Part shown: positions 35,489 to 45,063 of the stretch, piece after piece | Numbering within the stretch: the first letter of the stretch is position 1 | Layout of the letters: each line of letters opens with the position of its first letter | DNA from: Planomicrobium sp. Y74 | Lineage (GTDB): Bacteria; Bacillota; Bacilli; Bacillales_A; Planococcaceae | Length of the DNA: 64,000 bases | Reading direction: 5' to 3' | Assembly: GCF_003668635.1 (NCBI RefSeq) | Contig: NZ_RCWH01000004.1 | Location: forward strand, 310,001-374,000 | Position numbers and translations under genes: made by a program | The notes under the pieces: model-generated | The model's database searches: none | Told to the model about the DNA's origin: nothing | Seen by the model: only the letters and a program-made list of their open reading frames with translations

Positions 35489-36292
35489 TTATCGTTTCAA
35501 GTTAACAACTTCTTGAAGAATTTCATCAGAAGTGGTGATTGTGCGTGAGTTTGCCTGGAATCCGCGTTGTGCAATAATCATTTCAGTGAACTCTTCTGTT
35601 AGGTCAACGTTGGACATTTCAAGCATGCCGGATGCGACGGAGGTGTTTGCACCTGCCACTGTTTGCGGGTTGATGCCATCTGCACTGGCCAGTCCAGTCA
35701 TTTCATACAGGGACCCACCAAATTTACTAAGACCGGTCGGATTTTCAGGATTTGAAATAGCGAGATTAAAAAGAACTGTCTCATCGCCGTTAGGTTCTTT
35801 CCCTGTGACTTCACCTGTCCGGTTAATGCTGAACGAGTTGTATGTCCCCTGATCAATCGTAATTGGAGCAGCAGCTCCTCCTCCAGCAGGAAAGCCAAGT
35901 ACATTGTATCCTTGCGAAGTAACAAGACGTCCATCTTCAGTTACCGTAAAATTACCGGCACGCGTCAAGTATTGGCCGTCTTGTCCTGCAGCCTCGGGAT
36001 CTTGAACAATGAAGAAGCCGTCGCCCATCATTGCCAGGTCAGTTCCAACGCCTGTCGTCATAGAAGAGCCGGCGTTGTGGTTTACATTTATCGCGCCAGT
36101 TGAAGATCCAAGACCGACTTGCATCGGGTTGGCTCCTCCACCGGACATATTCTGGCTCAATAAATCCTGGAAGTTGATTGTGCTTTTTTTGTAGCCGATG
36201 GTGTTGACGTTGGAAATATTGTTACCGATGACATCCAGTTTCGTTTGGAAACCTTTCATACCTGACACACCTGCGTACATTGAACGTAACAT
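35489..36292 (-). CDS. flgE: Flagellar hook protein FlgE (short Bacillus type)
   Basis: A 267-residue hook protein, similar in size to B. subtilis FlgE. It has the N-terminal rod/hook motif (MYAGVSGMKGFQTKLDVIGN, then NVNTIGYKKS) and the C-terminal coil LEMSNVDLTEEFTEMIIAQR that packs the hook core. It follows flgD, its cap protein, in the operon. Confidence 0.94.
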   Translation of the reverse strand: MLRSMYAGVSGMKGFQTKLDVIGNNISNVNTIGYKKSTINFQDLLSQNMSGGGANPMQVGLGSSTGAINVNHNAGSSMTTGVGTDLAMMGDGFFIVQDPEAAGQDGQYLTRAGNFTVTEDGRLVTSQGYNVLGFPAGGGAAAPITIDQGTYNSFSINRTGEVTGKEPNGDETVLFNLAISNPENPTGLSKFGGSLYEMTGLASADGINPQTVAGANTSVASGMLEMSNVDLTEEFTEMIIAQRGFQANSRTITTSDEILQEVVNLKR

Positions 36293-36334
36293 TTAGTTTT
36301 CCCCTTTCAAGTATTGTCCGTATCCCAGTTGGAA

Positions 36335-36802
36335 TCAGACAATCTCGTTGTCGTTTTTAATTTCTGTATTCATTTCAATCCGGTTGATTGCTGTAAGTGG
36401 AATTTTCTTGCCGCTGTCCAGAAGTTCGATGGTCAATTCACCGTTTTTGCTTGATAAAGCTTTTACGACTCCCTGGCCCGTTTCCATCTGGCCATTTACT
36501 TCATAGGACCAGTCGACCGAAGTTCCGATCAGATTTGCGTGGTCCGCTAATGTTTGATTGCCTGAACCACCGACAAAATTAGTCATCGTCTTATTCAGAT
36601 TCGTCAATTGCTCCAAGCTGCTGAACTGCGCCATCTGCCCGATAAATTCAGTGTCTTTCAATGGTTCCATTGGATCCTGGTGCTTCATCTGCGTAACGAG
36701 GATCTTCAGGAAAGCATCCTGGCCCAGCGTATTCTGCGGATCAGACGTTTTTGCCGCTGTCCCTGCCATTGCATTAGCAGTCGATGTATTTGTAACGTTC
36801 AT
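36335..36802 (-). CDS. flgD: Flagellar hook capping protein FlgD
   Basis: The 155-residue protein has the FlgD signature [20 protein letters not shown] and [20 protein letters not shown] at the N-terminus. It is followed by a short beta-rich region; the full Fn3-like C-terminal part of enteric FlgD is reduced, as in Bacillus. It sits between fliK and flgE. Confidence 0.95.
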   Translation of the reverse strand: MNVTNTSTANAMAGTAAKTSDPQNTLGQDAFLKILVTQMKHQDPMEPLKDTEFIGQMAQFSSLEQLTNLNKTMTNFVGGSGNQTLADHANLIGTSVDWSYEVNGQMETGQGVVKALSSKNGELTIELLDSGKKIPLTAINRIEMNTEIKNDNEIV

Positions 36803-36821
36803 CAGAACACCTCTTTTCTTG

Positions 36822-38210
36822 TTAAACTGTGTAATCCACTTTCATCATTCCCGAGTCGAGGTGGCTTCGCTGCACTGCTGTTTTTTCTTCTATCTGCTGA
36901 TAGCCGTTGCTTTCGCGGGCGGCGTTATTCTGTCGCTGCTGTTGTGTGAAACGCTGCTCGGATTGGGCATTTTGCTGGCCGAGCGATTGCTGTGAGTTAT
37001 TTTGCACAACTTCAATCTTCTCAACTGTCAAGCCTTGTTGTATTAATGTGCTCCGGAGCTGATTCAGCTGAAGATCCAAGGCATCTTTCGCCGCCATGCT
37101 GCTTGTGAAAATCTGTGCGGCTATTTTGCCGTTCGTTTCTGTCAGCCGTATATCCAGATGGCCTAGATGATCAGGTGAAATATTCACTTTGATCTGAGTG
37201 CTTTCACCGCTTGTGCCCATGCGCATCGAGTTTTTAAATACCTCACCCAATTCTTCGCTCAGATTATTCATCCGCACCACTGGGGCCGGCACTTGGGACG
37301 GTTCTGGTCTCGCTTGAACCGGTTGCGATGATTGCCCAGGTGCGGCAGTTGGTTTTGCTGCGTCTGCAGAAGCCGCAGTTTGCGTCAGGCTCTGCTTGTT
37401 GTCATCCTGCTGTGAAGTTTCCTGTTGCTGTCCTCCGTCGCTTCGACCCGCAGTGACAACAGCGGCAGAAGCTTGCGCTTTGGCTGCCTGCGCTTCATCC
37501 ACGTCTACGCTTTTGGTTTCCCCAGCGACTTTCAACTGTTTATCTGATTCAATCGGAAAAACTGCACCAACTTTTGCTGTCTGGTCAGGTTGAGCGGCCG
37601 CTACTGAAACTTTCTTTCCGCTGTCAGCGAGTGAACCAGTAATTTCCAGGATTTTATTGGCTATCTTTTCAATTTTTTCAGCATCCAAAGCGATTGTTTC
37701 CCCATCGACCCCCATTAAACTCGTACTGGCGTCGAACTTTTTAGTATCAGCCGCTGAAGTTGCCGGCAATATATCGCTTAGCTTTTTAACCAATTCGATT
37801 AACTTCGACTGAACTTCTTTTGGTACCACCTGCTTTTCAGCATCGGGATTAACCGGTGTGAACTTTCTCTTTCCTGTGGTATCGACAAGAATCGTTCCTT
37901 CTTTTCTTGCCGGCTGCAAATTGACCAACTGCATCAATTCATACATAAGCTTTTGCTGTTCTTCTGAAAGTTCTTCAACAGGCTGCTCCTGCAGAGCGGC
38001 AAGCATGTCTTCAATCTTTTTAAGCAATTGCCTCGGTAACGCCTGGTCTGAGCTGTCGCTTTGCTTCGCGCCGCCCGCCAATGATTTGAGCAGGCTTGAG
38101 AAAGCTTGCGAACTTTCAGCCGCCGGAGCTTCGGCTTTGGCGGATGCTGATTCGCCAGATTGCTTTACAGTCATAGTGGATACTGGACTCGCAATATTTA
38201 TTGGATTCAC
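36822..38210 (-). CDS. fliK: Flagellar hook-length control protein FliK
   Basis: The 462-residue protein is rich in Ala, Gln, Ser and Lys through most of its length, as expected of the molecular-ruler region. It ends with the conserved FliK C-terminal domain ([20 protein letters not shown], then [15 protein letters not shown]). FliK measures the hook and triggers the FlhB switch. The start is GTG 38210, overlapping fliJ by 4 nt. Confidence 0.9.
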   Translation of the reverse strand: MNPINIASPVSTMTVKQSGESASAKAEAPAAESSQAFSSLLKSLAGGAKQSDSSDQALPRQLLKKIEDMLAALQEQPVEELSEEQQKLMYELMQLVNLQPARKEGTILVDTTGKRKFTPVNPDAEKQVVPKEVQSKLIELVKKLSDILPATSAADTKKFDASTSLMGVDGETIALDAEKIEKIANKILEITGSLADSGKKVSVAAAQPDQTAKVGAVFPIESDKQLKVAGETKSVDVDEAQAAKAQASAAVVTAGRSDGGQQQETSQQDDNKQSLTQTAASADAAKPTAAPGQSSQPVQARPEPSQVPAPVVRMNNLSEELGEVFKNSMRMGTSGESTQIKVNISPDHLGHLDIRLTETNGKIAAQIFTSSMAAKDALDLQLNQLRSTLIQQGLTVEKIEVVQNNSQQSLGQQNAQSEQRFTQQQRQNNAARESNGYQQIEEKTAVQRSHLDSGMMKVDYTV

Positions 38211-38674
38211 CTTCTTTCAGCTGTAATGGCCTGAGATTTCCGATAAAAACGGGTGCTCGCCAGTTCGTCGAAGAAATTCTGTTCCTGTACTTTCTTCTCG
38301 TCCTGAAACTTGCTGAGCTCCTGTTCTTTCAGGCTGCCCCAGGTCTTTTCTTCCTGCGCTTTCTGCTGCAGCTGGTTCTGCGTTCTTGTGACATTGCCTT
38401 GAAGGAATTCCAGTTCCCGGTTGGTAACCATGGATTGCTCCTGCAGCTGGTTTATGTACATTTCAAGCTTCTGCAACTCGCCGACATTGATGCCGCCTTG
38501 CTGCTTTTCTTTTTTGAGATGTTCTGCTTCCGCCAGTTTGTCTGTAATTGCTCTGCTTTTCTGATAGCCCGCCTGCTCTTTTTTTATCGCGTCAGCCATC
38601 TGTACCTGGGCAAAGCCTTTTTCGTTCTCTTTCAGTTCAAGGATTTTCTGAAATCGGAAATTGAATTGCGTCAA
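38207..38674 (-). CDS. fliJ: Flagellar export chaperone FliJ
   Basis: A 155-residue, almost wholly coiled-coil protein that begins FRFQKILELKENEKGFAQ, the FliJ pattern. It forms the central stalk of the FliI ATPase ring. The start TTG 38674 overlaps the fliI stop (4 nt). B. subtilis ylxF, usually next to fliJ, is absent here. Confidence 0.9.
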   Translation of the reverse strand: MTQFNFRFQKILELKENEKGFAQVQMADAIKKEQAGYQKSRAITDKLAEAEHLKKEKQQGGINVGELQKLEMYINQLQEQSMVTNRELEFLQGNVTRTQNQLQQKAQEEKTWGSLKEQELSKFQDEKKVQEQNFFDELASTRFYRKSQAITAERR

Positions 38675-39996
38675 TTCTTAGTCCCCCCAAATTGCTCTGT
38701 CAATTTTTCGATGCTTGCATCAAGCGTGGTGTTTTCATAAATATCCTGTTGCAGATAATCTTTGATCAGTGGATAAGAGCGTATGGCCTGGTCTATCTCT
38801 TTATTGGCACCCGCCTTGTAGGCTCCGATATTAATCAGATCCTCTGCCGAATCATATGCCGACAGCATTTTTTTAAATTCGATAGCCGCTTTCTGGTGTT
38901 CTGTGCTGACGACTTCGTGCATAACGCGGCTGACGCTGGCCATAACATTAATGGCTGGAAACTGTCCTTTTTGCGCGATTTTACGGTCCAGCACAATATG
39001 GCCGTCCAATATCCCGCGAACTGCATCCGCAATCGGTTCGTTCATGTCATCGCCGTCGACCAATACCGTATAAAACGCGGTGACCGATCCTTTGGCCGAA
39101 GTCCCCGAGCGCTCCAGTAATTTTGGCAATAAAGCGAAGACACTCGGCGTATAACCTTTACTTGTCGGCGGTTCCCCGACCGCAAGCCCGACTTCACGCT
39201 GGGCCATCGCAAAGCGCGTAACCGAGTCCATCATCAGCATGACGTTTTTTCCTTGATCCCGGAAATATTCAGCGATGGTGGTTGCTGTCATGGCACCTTT
39301 GATGCGCTGCAGCGGTGTCTGATCGGAAGTCGCCGCCACGATGACTGATTTCTTAAGACCTTCCGGACCAAGGTCACGTTCGATAAAGTCGCGTACTTCG
39401 CGGCCACGTTCACCGATCAGCGCAATAACATTGACATCCGCTTCCGTATTTCGGGCAATCATCCCGAGCAGCGTACTTTTGCCGACGCCGCTTCCGGCGA
39501 ATACGCCGATGCGCTGGCCTTGCCCAACAGTGAGAAGTCCATCAATTGCTCGGACACCTACTTCCAACGGCTTTTCGATTCTCGGCCGCTGCAATGGATT
39601 CGGCGGTGTGTTGTTCGTCGAGTATTTCTTGAGCCCTTTCGGCAGCCGTGTTTCATCCAGAGGATTTCCTGTGCCGTCCAGTACTTTTCCGAGAATCGAC
39701 GGTCCGATTTTAATCTGCAGCGGCACGCCTGTCGCAACGACAAGACAGCCTGGGCCGATTTGGGAAATATCATTCAGCGGCATCAGCATCAATTTATTTT
39801 CTCGGAATCCAACCACTTCGGCTTCAATCGGTTTTTCATAATGATTCGGATACAGCAGACATATTTCGCCGATTTTAGCGTTCGGGCCTTTTGATTCGAT
39901 TGTCAAACCGATGACCTGCACGACCTTGCCGTGCTTTTTAATCGGTTCCACTTCATCAATCAGCGCCAGGTATTCATCTTTCCGCTGGTTCATCAT
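38671..39996 (-). CDS. fliI: Flagellum-specific ATPase FliI
   Basis: An F1-beta-like ATPase with Walker A FAGSGVGKST, the ALIGERGREV segment and Walker B LMMDSVTRFAMAQREVGLA. I prefer ATG 39996, after GAGGAG, over the longer frame; this gives 441 residues. FliI energises and orders substrate entry into the export gate. It overlaps fliH. Confidence 0.96.
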   Translation of the reverse strand: MMNQRKDEYLALIDEVEPIKKHGKVVQVIGLTIESKGPNAKIGEICLLYPNHYEKPIEAEVVGFRENKLMLMPLNDISQIGPGCLVVATGVPLQIKIGPSILGKVLDGTGNPLDETRLPKGLKKYSTNNTPPNPLQRPRIEKPLEVGVRAIDGLLTVGQGQRIGVFAGSGVGKSTLLGMIARNTEADVNVIALIGERGREVRDFIERDLGPEGLKKSVIVAATSDQTPLQRIKGAMTATTIAEYFRDQGKNVMLMMDSVTRFAMAQREVGLAVGEPPTSKGYTPSVFALLPKLLERSGTSAKGSVTAFYTVLVDGDDMNEPIADAVRGILDGHIVLDRKIAQKGQFPAINVMASVSRVMHEVVSTEHQKAAIEFKKMLSAYDSAEDLINIGAYKAGANKEIDQAIRSYPLIKDYLQQDIYENTTLDASIEKLTEQFGGTKN

Positions 39997-40771
39997 TTGT
40001 TTTCTCCTCACAATAAGCGAGTAAATGCTTTTTGATTTCTTCCAATTGGCTGTCGATGGTCACATCATAAGAACCGCTCGGTGTATGCAGCATGCAGCCG
40101 CCTGCTTCGACGTTTGCCACTGGAATCATTTTTAATTCACAATCTGCCCTTACATAGGTTTTAAGTTCTTCCAGGAAGGGTAATAATACCGGGTAATCTT
40201 CCAAAGACACTTGCATGATGATGTCTTCCGCTTCTTCGATATGCTTTAACGCCTGCTTTACGATATTCAGCAATTGCTCTTCATGTTGCTTCAATTCTTC
40301 TTTAATCACCCGTTCAGCAATGCGGACGCTTAATGACAGAAGAAACGTTTCCGCTTCCTGCACGATTTTCGACTTTTCGCTATAGGCTTCCCGGATCAAC
40401 TGCTCCATTTCGAGCCGCTTTTCCTTGAAGTCTTCTTCGGCCTGGAGATAACCCTGCTGTTTGCCGGCATCGAATCCTTGCGCCGTTGCTTCGTCCGCAA
40501 GGCGTTCCGCTTCAGCCTGCGCTTCTGTCCGTGCCTGCTCCCACCAGAATTCAATGTCGGCTTGTGCTTGCTGCTGTTTCTCCTGCATTTCATTTTCCAA
40601 CTGGGTTTTCTGTGCCAATAAAGCGGTGATTTCCTGTTTTACAGACAGTTTTTGCTGTTCAGGATCTTTTTCTTCTTCAGTATTCTGGATATTCCGGAAT
40701 TCTATCTTTTTCGTCTTGAGTATCTTTGTTTCGACAGGTTTTCCATGATGATAGCGGATGACATTAGACAA
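39974..40771 (-). CDS. fliH: Flagellar assembly protein FliH
   Basis: The 265-residue protein has a long Gln/Glu/Ala-rich coiled coil (about residues 40-130) and a C-terminal domain (VRIAERVIKEELKQHEEQLL) like the V-ATPase E subunit. FliH docks and restrains FliI. It overlaps both fliG (8 nt) and fliI. Confidence 0.92.
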   Translation of the reverse strand: MSNVIRYHHGKPVETKILKTKKIEFRNIQNTEEEKDPEQQKLSVKQEITALLAQKTQLENEMQEKQQQAQADIEFWWEQARTEAQAEAERLADEATAQGFDAGKQQGYLQAEEDFKEKRLEMEQLIREAYSEKSKIVQEAETFLLSLSVRIAERVIKEELKQHEEQLLNIVKQALKHIEEAEDIIMQVSLEDYPVLLPFLEELKTYVRADCELKMIPVANVEAGGCMLHTPSGSYDVTIDSQLEEIKKHLLAYCEEKTNDEPAER

Positions 40772-41777
40772 TCAGCTCATCTCCATCTCCGCGGGACACC
40801 ATGATTTCGCCTTTTTCTTCCAGGCTGCGAACCAATGCGACAATATTCGTTTGCGCATTTTCCACATCTTTCAGTTTCACAGGACCCATAACGTCGATTT
40901 CATCGCGAATAACTTCCGCTCTTCGTGCAGACATATTCGAGAATATTCCTTCTTTGACATCTTCGCTTGCCACTTTCAATGCAAATGTCAGATCGGCATC
41001 CGATACTTCACGGATAACACGCTGAATCGAACGTGTTTCGAGTGTAATGATGTCTTCGAAAACAAACATCCGTTTCTTGATTTCAGCAACAAGATCCGGA
41101 CTTTCGATTTCCAGCTCGGAAAGAATCGCTTTTTCTGTTCCTCTGTCCACGTTGTTCAATACCTGAACAATCGCTTCAACGCCACCAGTAGCCGTATAAT
41201 CCTGTGCTCCGGAAGCTGACAGCTTACGTTCGATAATCTGTTCCACCTGATGGATCACTTCCGGCGATGTGCTTTCCATCAAAGCAATTCGCTTCGCCAC
41301 TTCCGCTTGCTTGGCTGGCGGAAGTTGGGAAATGACCTGCGACGACTGTCTTGAATCCAGATAGGACAGCACAAGTGCAATGGTTTGAGAATGTTCATGC
41401 TGAAGAATATTGAAAAGCTGATTCGGATCCGCTTTTCTCGCAAAATTGAACGGTTTGACGTGAAGCCTGCTCGTAAGCCGGCCGATTGTATCCATCGCCC
41501 GGTCTTTCCCCAATGCCTTCTCCAAAATATCCCTCGCGTATTCCAGACCGCCTTCATCCATAAAGTCCTGCCCAAGTATCATTTCATAAAATTCGTCAAT
41601 CACTTTTTCTGTCTGGCTGCTTTTCAACTGCCGCACATTCGAGATTTCCATCGTCAATTGATCGATTTCCGGTTCCGTCAGCTGCTTGAATATCTCAACA
41701 GCAACATCCGGACCCAGACCTACCAGTAATACGGCTACTTTTTGTACGCCGGTTAATTCTTTAGCACCTTTAACCAC
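40764..41777 (-). CDS. fliG: Flagellar motor switch protein FliG
   Basis: The 337-residue protein has the FliG opening LTGVQKVAVLLVGLGPDVAVEIFK, the EHSQTIALVLSYLD middle motif and the torque helix (DLVAEIKKRMFVFEDIITL, then IQRVIREV). It links the MS ring to FliM and contacts MotA. Confidence 0.97.
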   Translation of the reverse strand: MVKGAKELTGVQKVAVLLVGLGPDVAVEIFKQLTEPEIDQLTMEISNVRQLKSSQTEKVIDEFYEMILGQDFMDEGGLEYARDILEKALGKDRAMDTIGRLTSRLHVKPFNFARKADPNQLFNILQHEHSQTIALVLSYLDSRQSSQVISQLPPAKQAEVAKRIALMESTSPEVIHQVEQIIERKLSASGAQDYTATGGVEAIVQVLNNVDRGTEKAILSELEIESPDLVAEIKKRMFVFEDIITLETRSIQRVIREVSDADLTFALKVASEDVKEGIFSNMSARRAEVIRDEIDVMGPVKLKDVENAQTNIVALVRSLEEKGEIMVSRGDGDELIV

Positions 41778-41788
41778 AAGTTACACTC

Positions 41789-43426
41789 CTACTCTTCCGA
41801 CATCCAAGTACGCAATAATTTCGTGAAATCTTCCGGACGGCCTTTTGCCAGTTTTTCAATCGTCTTCCGTTTTGGATTCGACCTAGAGTCAAATTCCGAA
41901 AGATCGATTTCCTTCTCTTCTTCCTCTAAAGATCCAATCGGAGTTACAGGCTGTTCGAACATATCAAAGCCGTAATCCTCTTCGATCACTTCACGCTTCC
42001 TTCTCATCAGAACAAAGATCAGGCTGCCGATGATTAAAATCAGTGCAACGACTGCTCCCGCAATCAGTAAAAGGCTGTTCGGAATCGTACCGAACCAATT
42101 GTCAATCGGGTCTTCAGCTTCCACGACCGTTTTGCCCTGGAACTCAGTAGCAAAGACCGAAATACGATCATCCAGTTCAAGCTCGTTGACTTCAGCGCCA
42201 TTCATGCTGAGTGCAGCACTGACCGTATTGCCCAGCAGATTCCGGATATCGCCGACCGTTTCAAGCGTCAGGCTATCAGGATTCCCAGGTACCGGTGGTT
42301 CAACACCGACATTGATCGTAATATCATCAATCACATAAGGGCTTAACTCGATTTGGCGATGAATCCGGTTGACTTCGCGGTTGATGCGCTCTTCCGTTCT
42401 TTCCGATTCACTGTTTCCGCCTGCACCTGCAGCCGGATAATTGGCAATCTCAGTATCTCCAGTACCCGCAGCGTCTTCTACTGTCGCGCCTTCACTGGAA
42501 TAGGTTTCAACAATTCGTTCCACGCTGATATCAATGCCTTCGCCCGTTTCTTCATTAACCGGTTCAACCAATTGTTCTTCGCGTTTTTCTTTCGTAAAAT
42601 CCACACTTGCCATTACCGACACGACCACTTTATCGCGCCCAAGCAATAAACCCAGCATCTGCTGTAATTCTTTTTGTATGTCTTTTTCGATATCCTGTTT
42701 GATATCGCGCTGTTGCTGATACACCGTCAAAGTCGTATCAGCAGCCTTTTCGTCTTCCATGGTGAAAGTCTGTCCATTCTGATCCATGATGACTATCTGA
42801 TCTGACGGCAGACTCGGAACACTCTTGCTGATCAGGTGATACAAGCCATTGACTTGCTTTTGATCCAATTGAAATGAAGGCTCGCCTTTAATGACTACAG
42901 AAGCTGTCGCCACCTGTTCATCATCCGTCAGCCACACATTTTCCTTTGGCAGTGTAATCATCACATTGGCATCCGTTACGCCATCAATCTGGCGGATCAG
43001 CATAGCCAATTCGTTTTGCATTGCATCTCGTTCAACAACATCAAAATGGCGGTCAGTCATGCCCAGCCCCATATTGTCACTGAAAATGCTGTAATTCACA
43101 TTGCCATTCTTCGGAATTCCTTCAGCGGCTAAACTGACTTTCAAGTTTGCCACTTCTTCTGGCGGCACACTGATTGTCTTGCCGTCTGACGAAACTTCCG
43201 TCAATATTCCCTGCGCTTCAATCGCCGCCTTAATTTCACCGGTTTCAGCCGGCGACAAGTTCGAATACAACGGCGTCATATCCGATTTGGAACCAAGAAA
43301 TATGAATACAAGCAACAGCAGGAAAGTAACAAAAAACGATCCGATAATCGTCCATCTTATCTTTGGAGAAATATTCCCCCAAGTCTCACTGACTTTTGTT
43401 TTGTAAGCACTAAACTTCTCTTTCAT
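41789..43426 (-). CDS. fliF: Flagellar MS-ring protein FliF
   Basis: The 545-residue protein has two membrane helices (about residues 25-45 and 445-470). Between them are the ring-building motifs, including DVVERDAMQNELAMLIRQID. Its cytoplasmic C-terminus binds FliG, encoded next. Confidence 0.97.
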   Translation of the reverse strand: MKEKFSAYKTKVSETWGNISPKIRWTIIGSFFVTFLLLLVFIFLGSKSDMTPLYSNLSPAETGEIKAAIEAQGILTEVSSDGKTISVPPEEVANLKVSLAAEGIPKNGNVNYSIFSDNMGLGMTDRHFDVVERDAMQNELAMLIRQIDGVTDANVMITLPKENVWLTDDEQVATASVVIKGEPSFQLDQKQVNGLYHLISKSVPSLPSDQIVIMDQNGQTFTMEDEKAADTTLTVYQQQRDIKQDIEKDIQKELQQMLGLLLGRDKVVVSVMASVDFTKEKREEQLVEPVNEETGEGIDISVERIVETYSSEGATVEDAAGTGDTEIANYPAAGAGGNSESERTEERINREVNRIHRQIELSPYVIDDITINVGVEPPVPGNPDSLTLETVGDIRNLLGNTVSAALSMNGAEVNELELDDRISVFATEFQGKTVVEAEDPIDNWFGTIPNSLLLIAGAVVALILIIGSLIFVLMRRKREVIEEDYGFDMFEQPVTPIGSLEEEEKEIDLSEFDSRSNPKRKTIEKLAKGRPEDFTKLLRTWMSEE

Positions 43427-43451
43427 CGATCACTCATCCTATTTGCCAGAA

Positions 43452-43748
43452 TCATACTTGCATTCTCATCACTTCTTGGTAAGCTTCCACTACTTTATTG
43501 CGTACTTGCATCGTCAGTTCGAGTGACAGACTCGCTTTCTCGGAAGCAATCATCACTTCGTGGATATTTTCAACCTTTCCGGTTGCCAGATCACTTGTCA
43601 GCTTATCGGATGCTTTTTGTGTCTGATTGACGTTCTGTATTGCTTGCTTGAAAATTTCGCCGAACCCCTCCACCTTGTTTTCAGGCTTCGCGATTGGATT
43701 AGTCAAACCTTGTATAAATGGTGTCTGTATCTGATTTATTGGATTCAT
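43452..43748 (-). CDS. fliE: Flagellar hook-basal body protein FliE
   Basis: A 98-residue protein with the FliE pattern FGEIFKQAIQNVNQTQKASDKL and LSLELTMQVRNKVVEAYQEVMRMQ. It joins the MS ring to the proximal rod. Third gene of the operon. Confidence 0.95.
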   Translation of the reverse strand: MNPINQIQTPFIQGLTNPIAKPENKVEGFGEIFKQAIQNVNQTQKASDKLTSDLATGKVENIHEVMIASEKASLSLELTMQVRNKVVEAYQEVMRMQV

Positions 43749-43815
43749 CGTATTTCCCCCAGGTTTGTTTCTTTATAGAAGTAACTTAAAATAGTTCAGT
43801 ATTTTCAGAAGTAAA

Positions 43816-44271
43816 TTACTTCCCGATTTCCAAAGCTTTCATGAACATGCTCTTTGATGCGTTCAGCGCAGTTACGTTCGCTTCATATGAACGGGTGGCT
43901 GACATCAGGTCGACCATTTCTTTGATCGGATCAACATTCGGCAACTGCACATAGCCGTTTTCATCTGCATCGGGATGGCTCGGATCGTAATTCAATGTGA
44001 AAGGTGCATCATCTTCTTTTATCCTTGAGACCGATACGCCTGATACCGCGTTATTGCCGTTGCCCATCATCGACTGCAATTTCTGTTCAAACGGAGAAAC
44101 GCCGCTTTGCGTCAATTCTACTGTTTTCCGGCGATAAGGCGTCCATTCACCATTGACCATTTGCGACCGTGTCGTTTCCGCGTTGGCAATATTGGCAGAT
44201 ACCACATCCATCCGGAGACGGTTCGCCGTCAGGCCGGATGCGCTGATATTAAAACTGTTGAATAAGCTCAT
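43816..44271 (-). CDS. flgC: Flagellar proximal rod protein FlgC
   Basis: A 151-residue rod protein with FNISASGLTANRLRMDVVSA and NIANAETTRS at the N-terminus and VDLMSATRSYEANVTALNAS at the C-terminus. It follows flgB by 5 nt. Confidence 0.96.
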   Translation of the reverse strand: MSLFNSFNISASGLTANRLRMDVVSANIANAETTRSQMVNGEWTPYRRKTVELTQSGVSPFEQKLQSMMGNGNNAVSGVSVSRIKEDDAPFTLNYDPSHPDADENGYVQLPNVDPIKEMVDLMSATRSYEANVTALNASKSMFMKALEIGK

Positions 44272-44276
44272 TCGAA

Positions 44277-44678
44277 TTATCTCCCTCCGCTGATGACAGA
44301 ACTCAGGCTGCGGAATTTTCCGCTGATTCTGTCGGTTACTGCGTTATATAGAAGCTGGTTTTTCGCCAACTCCGCCATTTCGACATCCATGTCGACATTA
44401 TTGCCGTTAATTTTATACTCCGAATGTTCATTGACTGTGACCCTCGGATCAAATTGCGAGGATTCATTGCTGAATGCAATATGTTTCGCATCAGTCTTAT
44501 AACTCGACAGTGCCTGCTTGCCGGAAGCATTTTTCAGCGCGGTTTCAAAATCAACTTGTTTGGCTTTGTAACCTGGCGTATCCACATTCGCTATATTCGC
44601 CGTATGTGTCTGCTGCTTCAGGGCTGAAGTTGATAAAGCCCTTTCCAGCGACTGGATTGTGGGTGAAATGAGATTCAA
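44277..44678 (-). CDS. flgB: Flagellar proximal rod protein FlgB
   Basis: A 133-residue rod protein (HTANIANVDTPGYKAKQVDF, MAELAKNQLLYNAVTDRISG). The start is TTG 44678, after GGAGGAAGG. It is the first gene of the 22-kb operon and directly follows the terminator of a c-di-GMP riboswitch, so its transcription decides expression of the whole basal-body set. Confidence 0.95.
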   Translation of the reverse strand: MNLISPTIQSLERALSTSALKQQTHTANIANVDTPGYKAKQVDFETALKNASGKQALSSYKTDAKHIAFSNESSQFDPRVTVNEHSEYKINGNNVDMDVEMAELAKNQLLYNAVTDRISGKFRSLSSVISGGR

Positions 44679-44715
44679 TTTCCTTCCTCCTACATAAATA
44701 TGTATTCATTTCTAC

Positions 44716-44745
44716 AAATAAAAATCCACCCTCAATAAAGGTGGA
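44716..44745 (-). terminator. Riboswitch-controlled terminator before flgB
   Basis: On the minus strand TCCACC, a nine-base loop, GGTGGA-type closure and then TTTTTATTTG lie between the aptamer and the flgB start. The segment between aptamer and hairpin can pair alternatively, as required for an on/off transcription switch. Confidence 0.8.
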
Positions 44746-44759
44746 CAAGCTTCACAGCT

Positions 44760-44850
44760 TCCATCTTCCGGTGACCCGGCTGCCCTATAAATGAATACTT
44801 AGGCCCGTGGTTTTGCGTCCTTTTCTTTCAAAAAGTTTGCCTTTTTCAGG
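44760..44850 (-). ncRNA. Cyclic-di-GMP-I (GEMM-I) riboswitch
   Basis: Read on the minus strand, the conserved parts appear in order: AAAGGCAAACTTTTTGAAAG (P2 with a GAAA tetraloop), GGACGCAAAACCACGGGCCT with AA following, and then a variable stem that ends in GGGCAGCCGGGTCACCGG. These match the GEMM-I consensus GACGCAAA-CC-GGCCTAA-GCCGGG. The aptamer lies about 80 nt before the flgB start and is followed by an intrinsic terminator, so I infer transcriptional control of the flagellar operon by c-di-GMP. Confidence 0.92.
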
Positions 44851-45063
44851 ATAGGTTTTATTACTTTATACTTTCAAACTCATACTTTATTCACATTTTC
44901 AAATTTTAGTTCCAAGATATAGTATCACATAAATAAAAAATTGTATATTTTTGATTAAAAAATTTTTTATGGTTTTATTTTCCAATACACTTGTCAATAT
45001 TGTCAATAAAATGTTATGCTTACGCATATTAATCTTATTTTCTCGAGAGGAAGAGATCGAACA

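Noticed and set aside
37370-37395. A second TTTGCGTC match as a c-di-GMP riboswitch
   Set aside because: It lies within the fliK coding region and lacks the other GEMM-I elements.
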